Assembly: GCA_023399355.1 (NCBI GenBank)
Contig: JAEWQC010000294.1
Location: 1-64,000, forward strand
Source: Bacillota bacterium
GTDB taxonomy: Bacteria > Bacillota > Clostridia > Acetivibrionales > DTU013
Direction of reading: 5' to 3'
DNA: 64,000 bases
The position numbers and the translations under genes were made by a program. Below are positions 17,675 to 27,070 of this stretch, in pieces (the first letter of the stretch is position 1; the number at the start of each line of letters is the position of its first letter). The notes beneath the pieces were generated by a model. The model did not search any database. It was not told the DNA's origin and worked only from the letters and a program-made list of their open reading frames with translations.

Positions 17675-17905
17675 ATGGCTGACAAATATTTTCTCGGAGA
17701 CATCGTTGAATTCAGGAAAGAACACCCTTGCGGCAGCAAACAGTGGGAAGTCATGCGGACAGGCGCAGATTTCAGGGTAAAATGCCTTGGCTGTGCTCAT
17801 CAAGTCATGCTGCCGAGACCCAAATTCGAAAAAAGTGTAAAAAAAATCGTCAAATCCAATAACCAGTCAGATACCTCTAATAAATCAAGTACATCAAGTA
17901 CATGA
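17675..17905 (+). CDS. DUF951 family protein
   Basis: A 76-residue protein of the DUF951 family, which is widespread in Firmicutes and of unknown function. A compact N-terminal domain (FLGDIVEFRKEHPCGSKQWE, then RVKCLGCAH) carries the conserved cysteines, followed by a Lys/Ser/Asn-rich tail ending in Ser-Thr repeats that looks disordered. Confidence 0.8.
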   Translation: MADKYFLGDIVEFRKEHPCGSKQWEVMRTGADFRVKCLGCAHQVMLPRPKFEKSVKKIVKSNNQSDTSNKSSTSST

Positions 17906-17982
17906 TGCTTCTCCTCCTCTGCATTCTTTCAGATTAAATTGCAATACTAATACAACATAATCTGAAAAAAGGGGATGATTTT

Positions 17983-19218
17983 ATGTTCGAAAAAAGAGAA
18001 AACAACGGGCTTTTTATAAAAATGCTGCTTGCTTCTGTAATAACTTCACTTGCGGTCAGTTTGCTTGTGGTTGCCGTTTCTTCCGGATATATCACCGGGA
18101 ATGAACCGAATGACAACAAAAGTCAGAATAATGGAGCGCTCCAGATGTCATATACCAGCATTCAGGCGGCAGCGACAGGAAGTTTACCAAAAAATTCTGA
18201 CCAGCAAGGGCAAAATATTCCGGTACGGACGGTGGAGCAGTCGTCAGCGGTGCCTGCTGCACAAACCGTTGCAAAGAACGCTACGCCGGGAGTTGTGGGG
18301 ATTACTGTTGAAAGGGTAAAACAGGCGAGTCTCTTTAAAAAGGACGGCGATACAGAGGTAGGGGTTGGGTCGGGCGTCGTAGTCAGTTCTGACGGGTACA
18401 TCCTCACCAATAATCATGTCGCAGGCGGTAAGAGTAAAAGAATCGTTGTCTCGTTTGCGGACGGCAGAAATGTTGACGGTGTGGTTGTTTGGGCAGATCC
18501 GGTACTTGACCTTGCTGCGGTGAAGGTAAATCTAACGGACTTATCTCCGCTAAAACTCGGGGATGCTTCAAAACTACAGGTCGGCGAATTGGCAATTGCC
18601 ATTGGGAATCCGCTTGGGCTTGAGTTTCAGAGGACAGTAACCTCAGGAATTATCAGCGCACTAAACAGAACGATCAGAATTGAAACGGATACCGGTCCCA
18701 ACTACATGGAAGATCTGATACAGACGGATGCAAGCATTAACCCCGGCAACAGCGGCGGGCCTTTGCTTAATTCAAGAGGTGAGGTTGTAGGTATAAATAC
18801 AATAAAGGTTGAAAGTGCAGAAGCGATGGGCTTTGCAATTCCTATCAACATTTCGCGGCCCATCATGCAGAAGCTTGTGAGCACTGGTGCTTTCAATGAG
18901 CCTTATATGGGGCTGTTCGCATATGACAACAGCGTTTTGCCTTATATGGGAGTGGAGACTGCCATGAAGAGCGGCGTATATGTTGCACATGTGGATACAG
19001 CCGGCCCGGCATACAAATCCGGGATACGGGAAGGCTGTATCATCAGACAGGTAGACGGCCAGGATATCAGCACAATGCTCCAGCTCAGGACTTACATCTA
19101 TTCAAAGTCACCCGGAGATACAATTATGGTGACCCACCTTATGCATGACAGTAATGAATGGGTCACGACGCCCATCGTTCTTGGTCTGAAAACGAGGGAT
19201 GGGCTCGTCACGAGGTAG
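17983..19218 (+). CDS. htrA: HtrA/DegP-like membrane-anchored serine protease with PDZ domain
   Basis: 411 residues: a single N-terminal membrane anchor (about 12-34), a low-complexity linker, a trypsin-like protease domain with the triad H145 (LTNNHVAGG), D176 (DLAAVKV) and S257 (NPGNSGGPL), and a C-terminal PDZ domain (about 305-400, with GPAYKSGIREG). Such enzymes degrade or refold misfolded exported proteins at the outer face of the membrane. It is monocistronic, and a GGGG Shine-Dalgarno precedes the ATG. Confidence 0.93.
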   Translation: MFEKRENNGLFIKMLLASVITSLAVSLLVVAVSSGYITGNEPNDNKSQNNGALQMSYTSIQAAATGSLPKNSDQQGQNIPVRTVEQSSAVPAAQTVAKNATPGVVGITVERVKQASLFKKDGDTEVGVGSGVVVSSDGYILTNNHVAGGKSKRIVVSFADGRNVDGVVVWADPVLDLAAVKVNLTDLSPLKLGDASKLQVGELAIAIGNPLGLEFQRTVTSGIISALNRTIRIETDTGPNYMEDLIQTDASINPGNSGGPLLNSRGEVVGINTIKVESAEAMGFAIPINISRPIMQKLVSTGAFNEPYMGLFAYDNSVLPYMGVETAMKSGVYVAHVDTAGPAYKSGIREGCIIRQVDGQDISTMLQLRTYIYSKSPGDTIMVTHLMHDSNEWVTTPIVLGLKTRDGLVTR

Positions 19219-19322
19219 CGTGTATACCATCAACAAAAAATACCTGGTTTATAATGTATATAACAGTGACAGCATTGGCAAGACTTCCATGTAATAATGC
19301 AAATTACAGGGAGGTTACTGCC

Positions 19323-19610
19323 ATGGCAAATGTCATAAGAAACAGTGCTGAGTTTGAAAGGACGATAAAAGCATACCTGAAACAAGCGAGGGATAAGCTG
19401 AATGGGGATCTGGCAGGTACCAGGGAGGCTATAAAGCTTATTGCGGCAGATAAGGCAAAGGATTTTGTTGAAGCAATGGACAGAGGACTCGACAAACAGG
19501 AGAGGGAGTTCCTGAAAGCCTTGATTATTACCAGTATGCACCAATCCTTTTGTTATGGTTATGGGATTGGAAAAATTGAGGGGAATACGAAGGACAGGGT
19601 CTTCCTATAG
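19323..19610 (+). CDS. Conserved hypothetical helical protein
   Basis: 95-residue soluble, mostly helical protein with many charged residues; no domain is recognised. ATG at 19323 has AGGGAGG upstream, whereas the in-frame upstream extension overlaps htrA and lacks a ribosome site. It lies between htrA and the T-box leader. Confidence 0.6.
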   Translation: MANVIRNSAEFERTIKAYLKQARDKLNGDLAGTREAIKLIAADKAKDFVEAMDRGLDKQEREFLKALIITSMHQSFCYGYGIGKIEGNTKDRVFL

Positions 19611-19696
19611 GCTGCAGATATAATCTTTTATCATGGCAAATGGCAAGAAAGAATAAAAAAGTGGCCTAAAATGGGCAATATAAGTGCAGAAGTTTC

Positions 19697-19725
19697 TTGA
19701 CACTGTTGATGATTACTGGTAAACT
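19697..19725 (+). promoter_or_regulatory. Promoter of the ilv-leu operon
   Basis: A perfect TTGACA (19697-19702), a 17-base spacer and TAAACT (19720-19725) lie immediately before the T-box RNA. Confidence 0.6.
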
Positions 19726-19751
19726 ATTATACAATTAATTTAAAACGGCTG

Positions 19752-20010
19752 TGCAATGAAGGAACAAAGACAGGTTCGGGTGTCCAAGAGAGTCGGCGGG
19801 TGGTGTGAGCCGACACACAGGATTTGTGCATAACTCACTCCGGAGCTTCATCACCGAAGTTGAATGATTCAAGTGATGACGGTGACTACGTTATAGTCAA
19901 GTACATCAGTACTTGCCGAGGACAGGCGGAAACGCCCGTCAAATCAGGGTGGTACCACGTTGGATAATTCCCTTCGTCCCTGCATATATGCAGTTGACGA
20001 GGGGTTTTTT
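19752..20010 (+). promoter_or_regulatory. T-box riboswitch controlling ilvB-ilvN-ilvC (probably leucine-responsive)
   Basis: The T-box sequence AGGGTGGTACCACG is at 19946-19959, preceded by the long structured stem I region. It is followed by an intrinsic terminator (19970-19978 pairs with 19996-20004, then six T to 20010). Uncharged tRNA binding should favour the antiterminator and operon expression. The specifier is probably CTC (Leu) at 19834-19836, but stem I was not folded rigorously. The UGGU of the T-box fits a tRNA with discriminator A, as in tRNA-Leu or tRNA-Ile. Confidence 0.9.
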
Positions 20011-20023
20011 ATACCCAAATGCT

Positions 20024-20151
20024 AGAAACCAAAGACTAAAGACCAGAGACCAGAGACCAGAGGCCATAGACCAGAGACCAGAGACCAGAGACCAGAGACC
20101 AGAGACCAGAGACCAGAAACCAGAAACCAGAAACCAGAGAGCAGAGAGCAG
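20024..20151. repeat. 7-bp minisatellite (unit AGACCAG, about 18 copies)
   Basis: About 18 tandem copies of a heptamer with few variants (AAACCAG and GGCCATA units) lie between the T-box terminator and the ilvB ribosome-binding site. As seven is not a multiple of three, the array encodes the same peptide pattern in every frame. Copy number could change by slippage and alter the spacing in the ilvB leader. Confidence 0.9.
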
Positions 20152-20219
20152 ATTTGTATTCAAAGAATGGACACCAGGGAGTGTCTACGATGGAATGACC
20201 CGATGAAGGAGGGGTGACT

Positions 20220-21848
20220 ATGAAAATGACAGGTGCACAGGCAATCATCAGGGCACTTGAACTGGAAAAAGTCGATACGATATTCGGCTATCCGGGAGCT
20301 GCAATTTCTCCGTTCTATGACGCCCTTCTGAATAGCACCGTCAGACACATATTGACCAGGCATGAACAGGGTGCTGCCCATGCAGCTAACGGATATGCAC
20401 GCGTAACAGGTAAAGTCGGCGTATGTGTCGCGACTTCCGGACCGGGGGCAACAAATCTGATTACCGGTATCGCAAATGCCAATATGGACAGTATTCCAAT
20501 CGTTGCAATCACAGGTCAGGTCGCATGTGGAATGATCGGCACGGATGCTTTTCAGGAAGCGGATATTACCGGTGCGACAGCACCTTTTTGCAAGCATAAT
20601 TATCTGATAAAGAAAGCAGAAGAACTTCCGAAAATTATAAAAGAAGCCTTCCATATTGCCGCAACAGGGCGTCCGGGGCCTGTTGTCATCGATATTCCCG
20701 TGGATATTCAGAACAGCGTGATTGATTTTGCTTATCCCATGACAGTTGATATAAAGGGTTACAAGCCTACCTATAAAGGGAACCCGGTTCAAATAGCAAA
20801 GGCGGTTGCCGCACTTGAGTCAGCGAAGGCTCCAGTCATCTGTGCAGGTGGCGGTGTCATTTCGGCAAATGCGACAGACGAAGTTCGAGAACTTGCCGAG
20901 AGATTCAATATCCCTGTAACGACTACTCTGATGGGCATTGGAGCTATTGCATCCGCTCATCCGATGCATTATGGGATGGTCGGCACACATGGGACGCAGA
21001 CTGCGAATTATGCGCTGCATCATGCTGACCTTGTGCTCTTCCTCGGAGCAAGGGTAGGAGACAGGGCAATCGGCACCGCAAGCATGCTTGTGAAGACTGC
21101 AAAAATCATCCATATAGACATTGACCCGGCAGAGATCGGGAAAAACATAGATACAACAATCCCTGTGGTCGGAGATGTAAAATTGATTCTGAAGGATATG
21201 CTGGCGCTTATGAAGAGCGGCGGCAGCAATGAATGGGTGGAGACAGTTGCAAAGCAAAAACGGCAGCGGGCAATCGAGCTTGTCACAGATGACCGCACCG
21301 GCTTCGTGAACCCCAAATACCTGCTCTCTCTCCTGTCGGGGTATTTGCCTGCCGAAGCAGTCATTGCTACGGAGGTTGGACAGAATCAGATATGGACTGC
21401 AAATAACTATGGCATGCGCCAGCCAAAAACATTCATTACCTCGGGAGGTCTTGGCACAATGGGTTATGGTCTTCCGGCCGGAATGGGTGCAAAGATTGGG
21501 AAGCCCGAGGCACCTGTCGTAGTAATAAGCGGTGATGGCAGTTTCCAGATGTCCATGCAGGAACTCGGTACAATAAATCAATACGGCATAGATGTTAAAA
21601 TGATCCTCTTTAACAACTGCAGACTTGGTATGGTTCGGGAGCTGCAGCTTAACAAGCACGGGGGACGGTATTCCCAGGTCTGTCTGGATCAGAATCCGGA
21701 TTTCATCCTGTTGGCCGCCGCATATGGCTTCAAGGGCGAAAGAATCACAAGGAATTCCCAGATCAAAGCGGCGCTCGAACGGATGACCACTGAAAACGGG
21801 ACTTATCTGCTGGAGTGCTCGGTAGACCCGATGGAGCCTACTTTATAA
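20220..21848 (+). CDS. ilvB: Acetolactate synthase, catalytic (large) subunit
   Basis: Thiamine-diphosphate enzyme for the first common step of valine, leucine and isoleucine synthesis. 542 residues; E49 in TRHEQGAAHAA is the ThDP-activating Glu, and the ThDP/Mg site GDGSFQMS is near residue 438 with the following NNCRLGMV. ATG at 20220 follows AAGGAGGGG; GTG at 20214 lies inside that site. First gene of the ilv-leu operon. Confidence 0.95.
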   Translation: MKMTGAQAIIRALELEKVDTIFGYPGAAISPFYDALLNSTVRHILTRHEQGAAHAANGYARVTGKVGVCVATSGPGATNLITGIANANMDSIPIVAITGQVACGMIGTDAFQEADITGATAPFCKHNYLIKKAEELPKIIKEAFHIAATGRPGPVVIDIPVDIQNSVIDFAYPMTVDIKGYKPTYKGNPVQIAKAVAALESAKAPVICAGGGVISANATDEVRELAERFNIPVTTTLMGIGAIASAHPMHYGMVGTHGTQTANYALHHADLVLFLGARVGDRAIGTASMLVKTAKIIHIDIDPAEIGKNIDTTIPVVGDVKLILKDMLALMKSGGSNEWVETVAKQKRQRAIELVTDDRTGFVNPKYLLSLLSGYLPAEAVIATEVGQNQIWTANNYGMRQPKTFITSGGLGTMGYGLPAGMGAKIGKPEAPVVVISGDGSFQMSMQELGTINQYGIDVKMILFNNCRLGMVRELQLNKHGGRYSQVCLDQNPDFILLAAAYGFKGERITRNSQIKAALERMTTENGTYLLECSVDPMEPTL

Positions 21849-21926
21849 TATTTCCGAGTTATTATCCCAATAAGGAGAGGTGCCGGAGATTATTTTTTCA
21901 TTGTATATAGAAGGGAGAATACCATT

Positions 21927-22439
21927 ATGGCAAAGCATACGTTATCGGTTCTGGTGGAAAATCACGCAGGCGTACTTTCAAGGGTAGCCGGTCTTTTCAG
22001 CAGGAGGGGTTTTAACATCGACAGCCTGGCAGTGGGGGTAACGGAAAATCCGGATGTATCAAGGATGACGATCGTAGTGGACGGGGATGAGTATACGGTT
22101 GAACAGGTCAGCAAACAGCTCAACAAGCTGATTGACGTCATCAAGCTCAAAAAACTGGAAAAAACAGAATCCATCAGCCGTGAACTTGCACTTATTAAAG
22201 TCGCAGCCAATGCCACCACAAGAGCAGAAATCATTCAGATTGTCGAGATTTTCAGAGCGAAGATCGTAGATGTTTCCAAGACCACGCTGACGATTGAGAT
22301 ATCCGGCGGATCGGATAAGGTGGCGGCGCTTGAAGACATGCTGAATACGTTTGGAATCAAGGAAATTGTGAGAACGGGTACTATTGCTATCGAGAGAGGC
22401 AATCGAATTATAAAGGCTACCAATAATGAGGAGGAGTAA
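21927..22439 (+). CDS. ilvN: Acetolactate synthase, regulatory (small) subunit
   Basis: 170 residues with an N-terminal ACT domain (LSVLVENHAGVLSRVAGLFS, residues about 5-25) that binds the feedback inhibitor valine, and a conserved C-terminal domain that activates IlvB. It follows ilvB by 78 bases and precedes ilvC by five bases. Confidence 0.95.
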   Translation: MAKHTLSVLVENHAGVLSRVAGLFSRRGFNIDSLAVGVTENPDVSRMTIVVDGDEYTVEQVSKQLNKLIDVIKLKKLEKTESISRELALIKVAANATTRAEIIQIVEIFRAKIVDVSKTTLTIEISGGSDKVAALEDMLNTFGIKEIVRTGTIAIERGNRIIKATNNEEE

Positions 22440-22444
22440 GATAT

Positions 22445-23440
22445 ATGACAAAAATGTATTATGACAGTGATTGCAGCCTTGGTCTGCTTAAAGGCAAGAC
22501 CGTCGCGATAATTGGCTACGGAAGCCAGGGACATGCACATGCACAGAATTTAAAAGACAGTGGAATTAACGTAGTTGTAGGCCTTATGCCAACTTCCGAG
22601 AAAAGGAAGCAGGCGGAGGAAGACGGACTAAAGGTGCTGGATACTGAAGAAGCAGCCAAAGCCGGAGATTTAATCATGATACTCACCCCGGACCAGACAC
22701 AGTCCGACATGTATTACAAGAGCATTGAGCCGAACCTGAAGGAAGGCGACATCCTCGCATTTGCCCACGGTTTCAACATCCATTTCAATCAGATCAAGCC
22801 GCCGAAATTCGTTGACGTGGTCATGATCGCACCAAAAGGCCCCGGGCATACGGTGAGGAGTCAGTATAAGGAAGGCAAGGGTGTTCCATCACTTATTGCC
22901 ATTCACCAGAATGCATCGGGTAAAGCAAAGGAATTTGCGCTTGCATATGCTTCCGGCATCGGTGCAGGCAGGGCAGGCATCCTTGAAACAACGTTCAGGG
23001 AAGAAACAGAAACGGATCTTTTTGGCGAGCAGGCTGTTCTTTGCGGCGGCGTGACCGAATTGATGAAAGCAGGCTTCGAAACATTGGTAAATGCGGGTTA
23101 TCAGCCTGAAAGCGCGTACTTTGAATGTGTCCATGAGATGAAACTCATCGTTGATCTGATCAATCAGGGCGGTTTTGCATACATGAGATATTCCATCAGT
23201 GATACAGCGGAGTATGGCGATTACATGATCGGCAAGAGGATCATCACCGATGAGACCAGAAAAGAAATGAAGAAAGTGCTCACGGAAATACAGGATGGTA
23301 CCTTTGCATCCAGATGGATCATGGAGAACAAGGCAGGCGGCAGGGCTGAATTCCTTGCAACAAGGCAGCGCCAATCCGAGCACCAGTTGGAGAAGGTCGG
23401 GGCGGAGCTTAGAAAGATGATGAGCTGGCTTAAGAAGTAA
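22445..23440 (+). CDS. ilvC: Ketol-acid reductoisomerase
   Basis: NADPH- and Mg-dependent enzyme for the second step of branched-chain amino-acid synthesis. The 331-residue class I short form has the Rossmann motif GYGSQGHAHAQN near residue 24 and the C-terminal knotted domain with the metal-binding ETDLFGEQAVLCGG segment near 190 and the following helices. It is part of the T-box-controlled operon. Confidence 0.96.
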   Translation: MTKMYYDSDCSLGLLKGKTVAIIGYGSQGHAHAQNLKDSGINVVVGLMPTSEKRKQAEEDGLKVLDTEEAAKAGDLIMILTPDQTQSDMYYKSIEPNLKEGDILAFAHGFNIHFNQIKPPKFVDVVMIAPKGPGHTVRSQYKEGKGVPSLIAIHQNASGKAKEFALAYASGIGAGRAGILETTFREETETDLFGEQAVLCGGVTELMKAGFETLVNAGYQPESAYFECVHEMKLIVDLINQGGFAYMRYSISDTAEYGDYMIGKRIITDETRKEMKKVLTEIQDGTFASRWIMENKAGGRAEFLATRQRQSEHQLEKVGAELRKMMSWLKK

Positions 23441-23617
23441 AAAAGATACGGATGGGGAAAGTATTGCATGAAGCAGGTGAAATGAACCTTCAGCATGACT
23501 TCCCCCATTCGTGTAAAGCAATAATACAGATATAGAGAAAAGGCGGGCAGTGCTGGGCGAAAAACCTTAAATGTTGCCTGGCACAAGACACTGCCGGATA
23601 TTTATGAATATGAGATT

Positions 23618-23730
23618 ATAACGAGGACAACTCGTTGAGACGCAGCCAGGTGCAATTTCTGAGGAAATTCTGCACCCTGGTAAGAAAGTTTTTCTGCAAC
23701 CGAAATACTTTCTTTGAGCCGATGCGTTAT
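23618..23730 (+). ncRNA. Unidentified structured RNA element, copy 1 (leader of leuA)
   Basis: A 113-base element ending 25 bases before the leuA ATG. ACGCA (23640-23644) pairs with TGCGT (23723-23727), and the ends ATAACG/CGTTAT could pair instead or in addition. AACGAG/CTCGTT forms a 5' hairpin. Inside lie a hairpin at 23646-23680 and another (AGAAAGT/ACTTTCT, 23683-23713) whose inner TTTC-TGCAACC-GAAA is shared with copy 2. Conserved single-stranded stretches include GTTGARACGCAGC and CTTTGA. It matches no RNA family I can name. Confidence 0.6.
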
Positions 23731-23755
23731 TAAGGTATTGTAGGAGGTATATAAC

Positions 23756-25300
23756 ATGGCAACGAGAATTAAGATTTTTGATACTACATTAAGAGACGGA
23801 GAACAGACCCCTGGAGCAAGTCTTAATATACAGGAGAAGCTGGAGATTGCAAGACAGCTTGTAAAGCTGGGTGTGGATGTAATCGAGGCGGGGTTCGCCA
23901 TCTCATCCCCCGGTGATTTCCTCGCAGTTAAGACAATAGCAGAGAACGTCAAAGGTTCAACCATTGCTAGTCTCAGCCGCGCAATCGAAAAAGACATCGA
24001 CAGGGCGTGGGAAGCGGTATGCAACGCTGAAAGTCCGCGAATCCATACGTTTCTGGCGACCTCGGACATTCATATGAAATATAAGCTGAAGATGTCTGAG
24101 GAGGAGGTGTTTGCCAGAGCTGTTGCAATGGTAAAGCATTCCCGGAAGTATTGCTCCGATGTTGAATTCTCAGCCGAGGATGCCAGCAGAACAAGGATTG
24201 ATTTTCTTTATAAAGTTTTGGAAGCGGTCATTAAAGCTGGAGCAACAGTGGTTAATATCCCGGATACGGTGGGATATTCGTCACCTGAGGAATTTGGACT
24301 TTTGATAAAAGGCATTAAGGAAAATGTGCCTGGTATCGATAAAGTTGATATCAGCGTTCATTGTCACAACGACCTCGGCCTGGCTGTTGCAAATTCACTT
24401 GCGGCGCTCAGAAATGGCGCGACCCAGTTGGAATGTACCGTAAACGGCCTCGGGGAGCGTGCAGGAAATGCCTCCGTTGAAGAGATCATCATGGGAATCA
24501 ACACAAGGAAAGATTATTATGGCGATATTGTTCACAATATAGATACAAAGCAGATTTACAGAACCAGCAAGCTGGTGAGCAACCTTACCGGTGTCAGCGT
24601 TCAGCTGAACAAGGCAATTGTCGGCGCCAATGCTTTCGCACACGAATCAGGTATTCACCAGCATGGTGTCATGGCGGAAAAATCCACATATGAGATCATG
24701 ACGCCTGAATCCATAGGCCTTTCACAGAACAGGATGGTACTTGGCAAGTTATCCGGGAAGCATGCTTTTGAAGAGAGACTGAAGGAAATGGGCTATAATC
24801 TTGCACCCGATGAAATTGCAAGGGCTTTTGAGCAGTTCAAGGAATTGGCTGACAAGAAAAAAGAGGTCCTGGACCGCGACATAGAAGCACTTGTAGGTGA
24901 AAAGGTTTCCGAAGTGGAAGAGGTGTTCAAGCTGGACAGCTTCCAGATTAACAGCGGCAACAAGGTTATCGCTACCGCTACCGTAAGTCTTATTAAAAAC
25001 GGCCAGCTGGTTTTGGAAGCGGCTACTGGCGATGGGCCTATCAACGCAGCTTTTAAAGCAATTGAGAGAACGGTCGGCTTTGAGCTTGAACTGCAGGACT
25101 ACAGTCTGAAAGGCGTGACGGAAGGTGCGGATGCACTTGGTGAAGCAACGGTAAGGGTAGCAAAGGATAATCGGATTTACATCGGAAGAGGAGTCAGCAC
25201 CGATATTATGGAAGCCAGTGTAAAGGCTTACATCAACGCGATAAACAGGGTTGTCAGCGAACAGGACAAAGGAGCCGCCAACGGAAAGGAGACCGTATGA
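23756..25300 (+). CDS. leuA: 2-isopropylmalate synthase
   Basis: Condenses acetyl-CoA with 2-oxoisovalerate, committing carbon to leucine. 514 residues: an HMGL-like TIM barrel with FDTTLRDGEQTPGAS at the N-terminus, metal-binding HCHNDLG near residue 202 and NGLGERAGN near 233, then a C-terminal regulatory dimer domain (from about 390) expected to bind leucine. AGGAGG (23742-23747) precedes the ATG. Its last four bases overlap cimA. Confidence 0.94.
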   Translation: MATRIKIFDTTLRDGEQTPGASLNIQEKLEIARQLVKLGVDVIEAGFAISSPGDFLAVKTIAENVKGSTIASLSRAIEKDIDRAWEAVCNAESPRIHTFLATSDIHMKYKLKMSEEEVFARAVAMVKHSRKYCSDVEFSAEDASRTRIDFLYKVLEAVIKAGATVVNIPDTVGYSSPEEFGLLIKGIKENVPGIDKVDISVHCHNDLGLAVANSLAALRNGATQLECTVNGLGERAGNASVEEIIMGINTRKDYYGDIVHNIDTKQIYRTSKLVSNLTGVSVQLNKAIVGANAFAHESGIHQHGVMAEKSTYEIMTPESIGLSQNRMVLGKLSGKHAFEERLKEMGYNLAPDEIARAFEQFKELADKKKEVLDRDIEALVGEKVSEVEEVFKLDSFQINSGNKVIATATVSLIKNGQLVLEAATGDGPINAAFKAIERTVGFELELQDYSLKGVTEGADALGEATVRVAKDNRIYIGRGVSTDIMEASVKAYINAINRVVSEQDKGAANGKETV

Positions 25301-26856
25301 AAAAGGTAATTGTACTGGATTCCACATTAAGGGATGGAGCTCAGGCACAGGGAATTTCATATACAGTAGAAGACAAGCTTAAAATTGTGAGAAAGCTTGA
25401 TTCACTGGGAGTCGCCTATATTGAAGCAGGAAATCCGGGGTCCAATCCAAAAGATCTGGAATTCTTCGAGAGAGCAGGAAAGCTGAAGCTGGAAAATGCA
25501 AAGCTGATTGCTTTTGGAAGTACGCGAAAGGTGGGAATTCCTGTAGAAGAGGATGTGAATGTCCAGTCGATGCTGTTGGCGGGAACCTCTGCCGTGGTTA
25601 TCTTCGGCAAGTCCTGGGACTTCCATGTGACAGACATCCTAAAGACAACCTTTGAAGAAAATATCAGAATGATTTATGATACAGTCAGATTTTTTAAAGA
25701 TGCCGGGAAGGAAGTCGTGTATGACGCGGAGCATTTCTTTGACGGATGCAGGGCAAACCCCGAGTATGCCATGAGCACACTGCAGGCGGCTGCCGATGCA
25801 GGTGCTGACAGTCTCTGCCTTTGCGACACAAAAGGCAGTTTCCTGCCGATGGATATATTCGAGATGTCAAAGCTTGTAATAAAGCGGTTCAAAGTTCCGA
25901 TCGGCATACACTGCCACAATGACAACGGTATGGCTGTCGCAGACACGATCATGGCTGTCCAGGCGGGCGCAACACAGGTGCAGGGCACAATCAACGGTTT
26001 TGGGGAGAGGTGCGGCAATGCAAATCTGTGCACGATCATTCCGAATTTGCAGCTCATGATGGGGTACAGCTGCATACCTGAGGAGAACATGTCCGAAATG
26101 ACTGCGGTCGCAAGAGCAATCAGCGAAATTGCAAATGTTGTTCATGATGAAAGAGCACCATATGTGGGCCGGACTGCATTTGCACATAAGGCGGGCATGC
26201 ATGCGGACGCTGTTGTTAAAAATGCCATGGCATATGAAATGATTGATCCTGAAGTTGTCGGCAATGAGAGGATATTCCTCATGTCCGAGGTGGCTGGCAG
26301 GAGTGCTGTCTTAAGCCTTGTCAAAAAGGTTGATCCTTCGATCAGCAAGGATTCTCCTGAAACCCGTAAGGTGCTTGAAAAGTTAAAGGAAATGGAGCAT
26401 GAAGGATATCAGTATGAAGGTGCTGAAAGCTCCTTCGAGCTTATTGTCAGAAAGGTACTTGGCAAATATCATCCATCCTTTGAATTGAAAGATTTCAAGG
26501 TGATTGTGAACGAGCCGGCTGCCGCTACCGAGCGCAATTCTTCAGCGATGATCAAGGTCAAGGTCGGGGAGCAGGAAGAGATCACCGCAGCAGAAGGAGA
26601 CGGTCCGGTCAATGCGTTGGATAACGCCGTCAGGAAGGCACTGGTCAGATTTTACCCGAGTATTTCTGAAATAAAGCTCACCGACTTCAAGGTAAGAGTA
26701 CTGGACTCGACTTCGGCAACGGCTGCAAAGGTAAGAGTTCTGATCGAATCCTCGGATGGAAATGAAATCTGGACAACCATTGGCGTTTCTACCGACATCA
26801 TTGATGCAAGCTGGAAGGCGCTTGTCGACTCCATAGAATATAAACTTGGGAGATAG
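25297..26856 (+). CDS. cimA: (R)-citramalate synthase
   Basis: 519-residue LeuA paralogue of the citramalate synthase type (DSTLRDGAQAQGIS at the N-terminus, IHCHNDNGMAVAD near 206, and a C-terminal LeuA-type regulatory domain). It condenses pyruvate with acetyl-CoA to citramalate, giving 2-oxobutyrate for isoleucine without threonine. It overlaps leuA by ATGA, so the two are translationally coupled. Homocitrate synthase is a less likely alternative. Confidence 0.88.
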   Translation: MKKVIVLDSTLRDGAQAQGISYTVEDKLKIVRKLDSLGVAYIEAGNPGSNPKDLEFFERAGKLKLENAKLIAFGSTRKVGIPVEEDVNVQSMLLAGTSAVVIFGKSWDFHVTDILKTTFEENIRMIYDTVRFFKDAGKEVVYDAEHFFDGCRANPEYAMSTLQAAADAGADSLCLCDTKGSFLPMDIFEMSKLVIKRFKVPIGIHCHNDNGMAVADTIMAVQAGATQVQGTINGFGERCGNANLCTIIPNLQLMMGYSCIPEENMSEMTAVARAISEIANVVHDERAPYVGRTAFAHKAGMHADAVVKNAMAYEMIDPEVVGNERIFLMSEVAGRSAVLSLVKKVDPSISKDSPETRKVLEKLKEMEHEGYQYEGAESSFELIVRKVLGKYHPSFELKDFKVIVNEPAAATERNSSAMIKVKVGEQEEITAAEGDGPVNALDNAVRKALVRFYPSISEIKLTDFKVRVLDSTSATAAKVRVLIESSDGNEIWTTIGVSTDIIDASWKALVDSIEYKLGR

Positions 26857-26888
26857 GTCTTTACAACTGACTCTGAAATAGTTGATAA

Positions 26889-27040
26889 TATAACGAGGCA
26901 AAAGATGTCCCCCACTTTTGCAAGTGGCGGGTACCGATTCGGTTTTCAGGCGGCGGGCATATCTCCCGCCCCGTTGAAACGCAGCAATAGTTAAAAATGT
27001 TTCTATAACCGAAACATTTTCTTTGAATCGATGCGTTATA
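26889..27040 (+). ncRNA. Unidentified structured RNA element, copy 2 (downstream of cimA)
   Basis: A 152-base relative of the element before leuA. TATAACG and CGTTATA bound it; AACGCA (26978-26983) pairs with TGCGTT (27032-27037). The 3' hairpin AAAATGTTTC/GAAACATTTT keeps the same seven-base loop pattern (TATAACC versus TGCAACC), while its outer stem differs by paired changes. The 5' arm is longer here, with GC-rich hairpins (26936-26970) closed by AACGAGG/CCCCGTT. It ends 30 bases before the TTG of the next ORF. Confidence 0.6.
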
Positions 27041-27070
27041 ATTACCGATGATTCAAAGGAGGGAGATAAT

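Noticed and set aside
20024..20151. Possible CRISPR array
   Set aside because: The repeats are 7 bp, contiguous and without spacers; no cas gene is present in the window.
19913..20206. Frame with repeated RPETRDQ peptide units
   Set aside because: It is produced by the 7-bp repeat, which is open in several frames; the frame overlaps the T-box and has no plausible ribosome site.
23618..23730. T-box or ykkC/ppGpp-type riboswitch before leuA
   Set aside because: The T-box sequence and the ykkC core motifs are absent, and no terminator follows; the element has its own conserved pattern shared only with the second copy.
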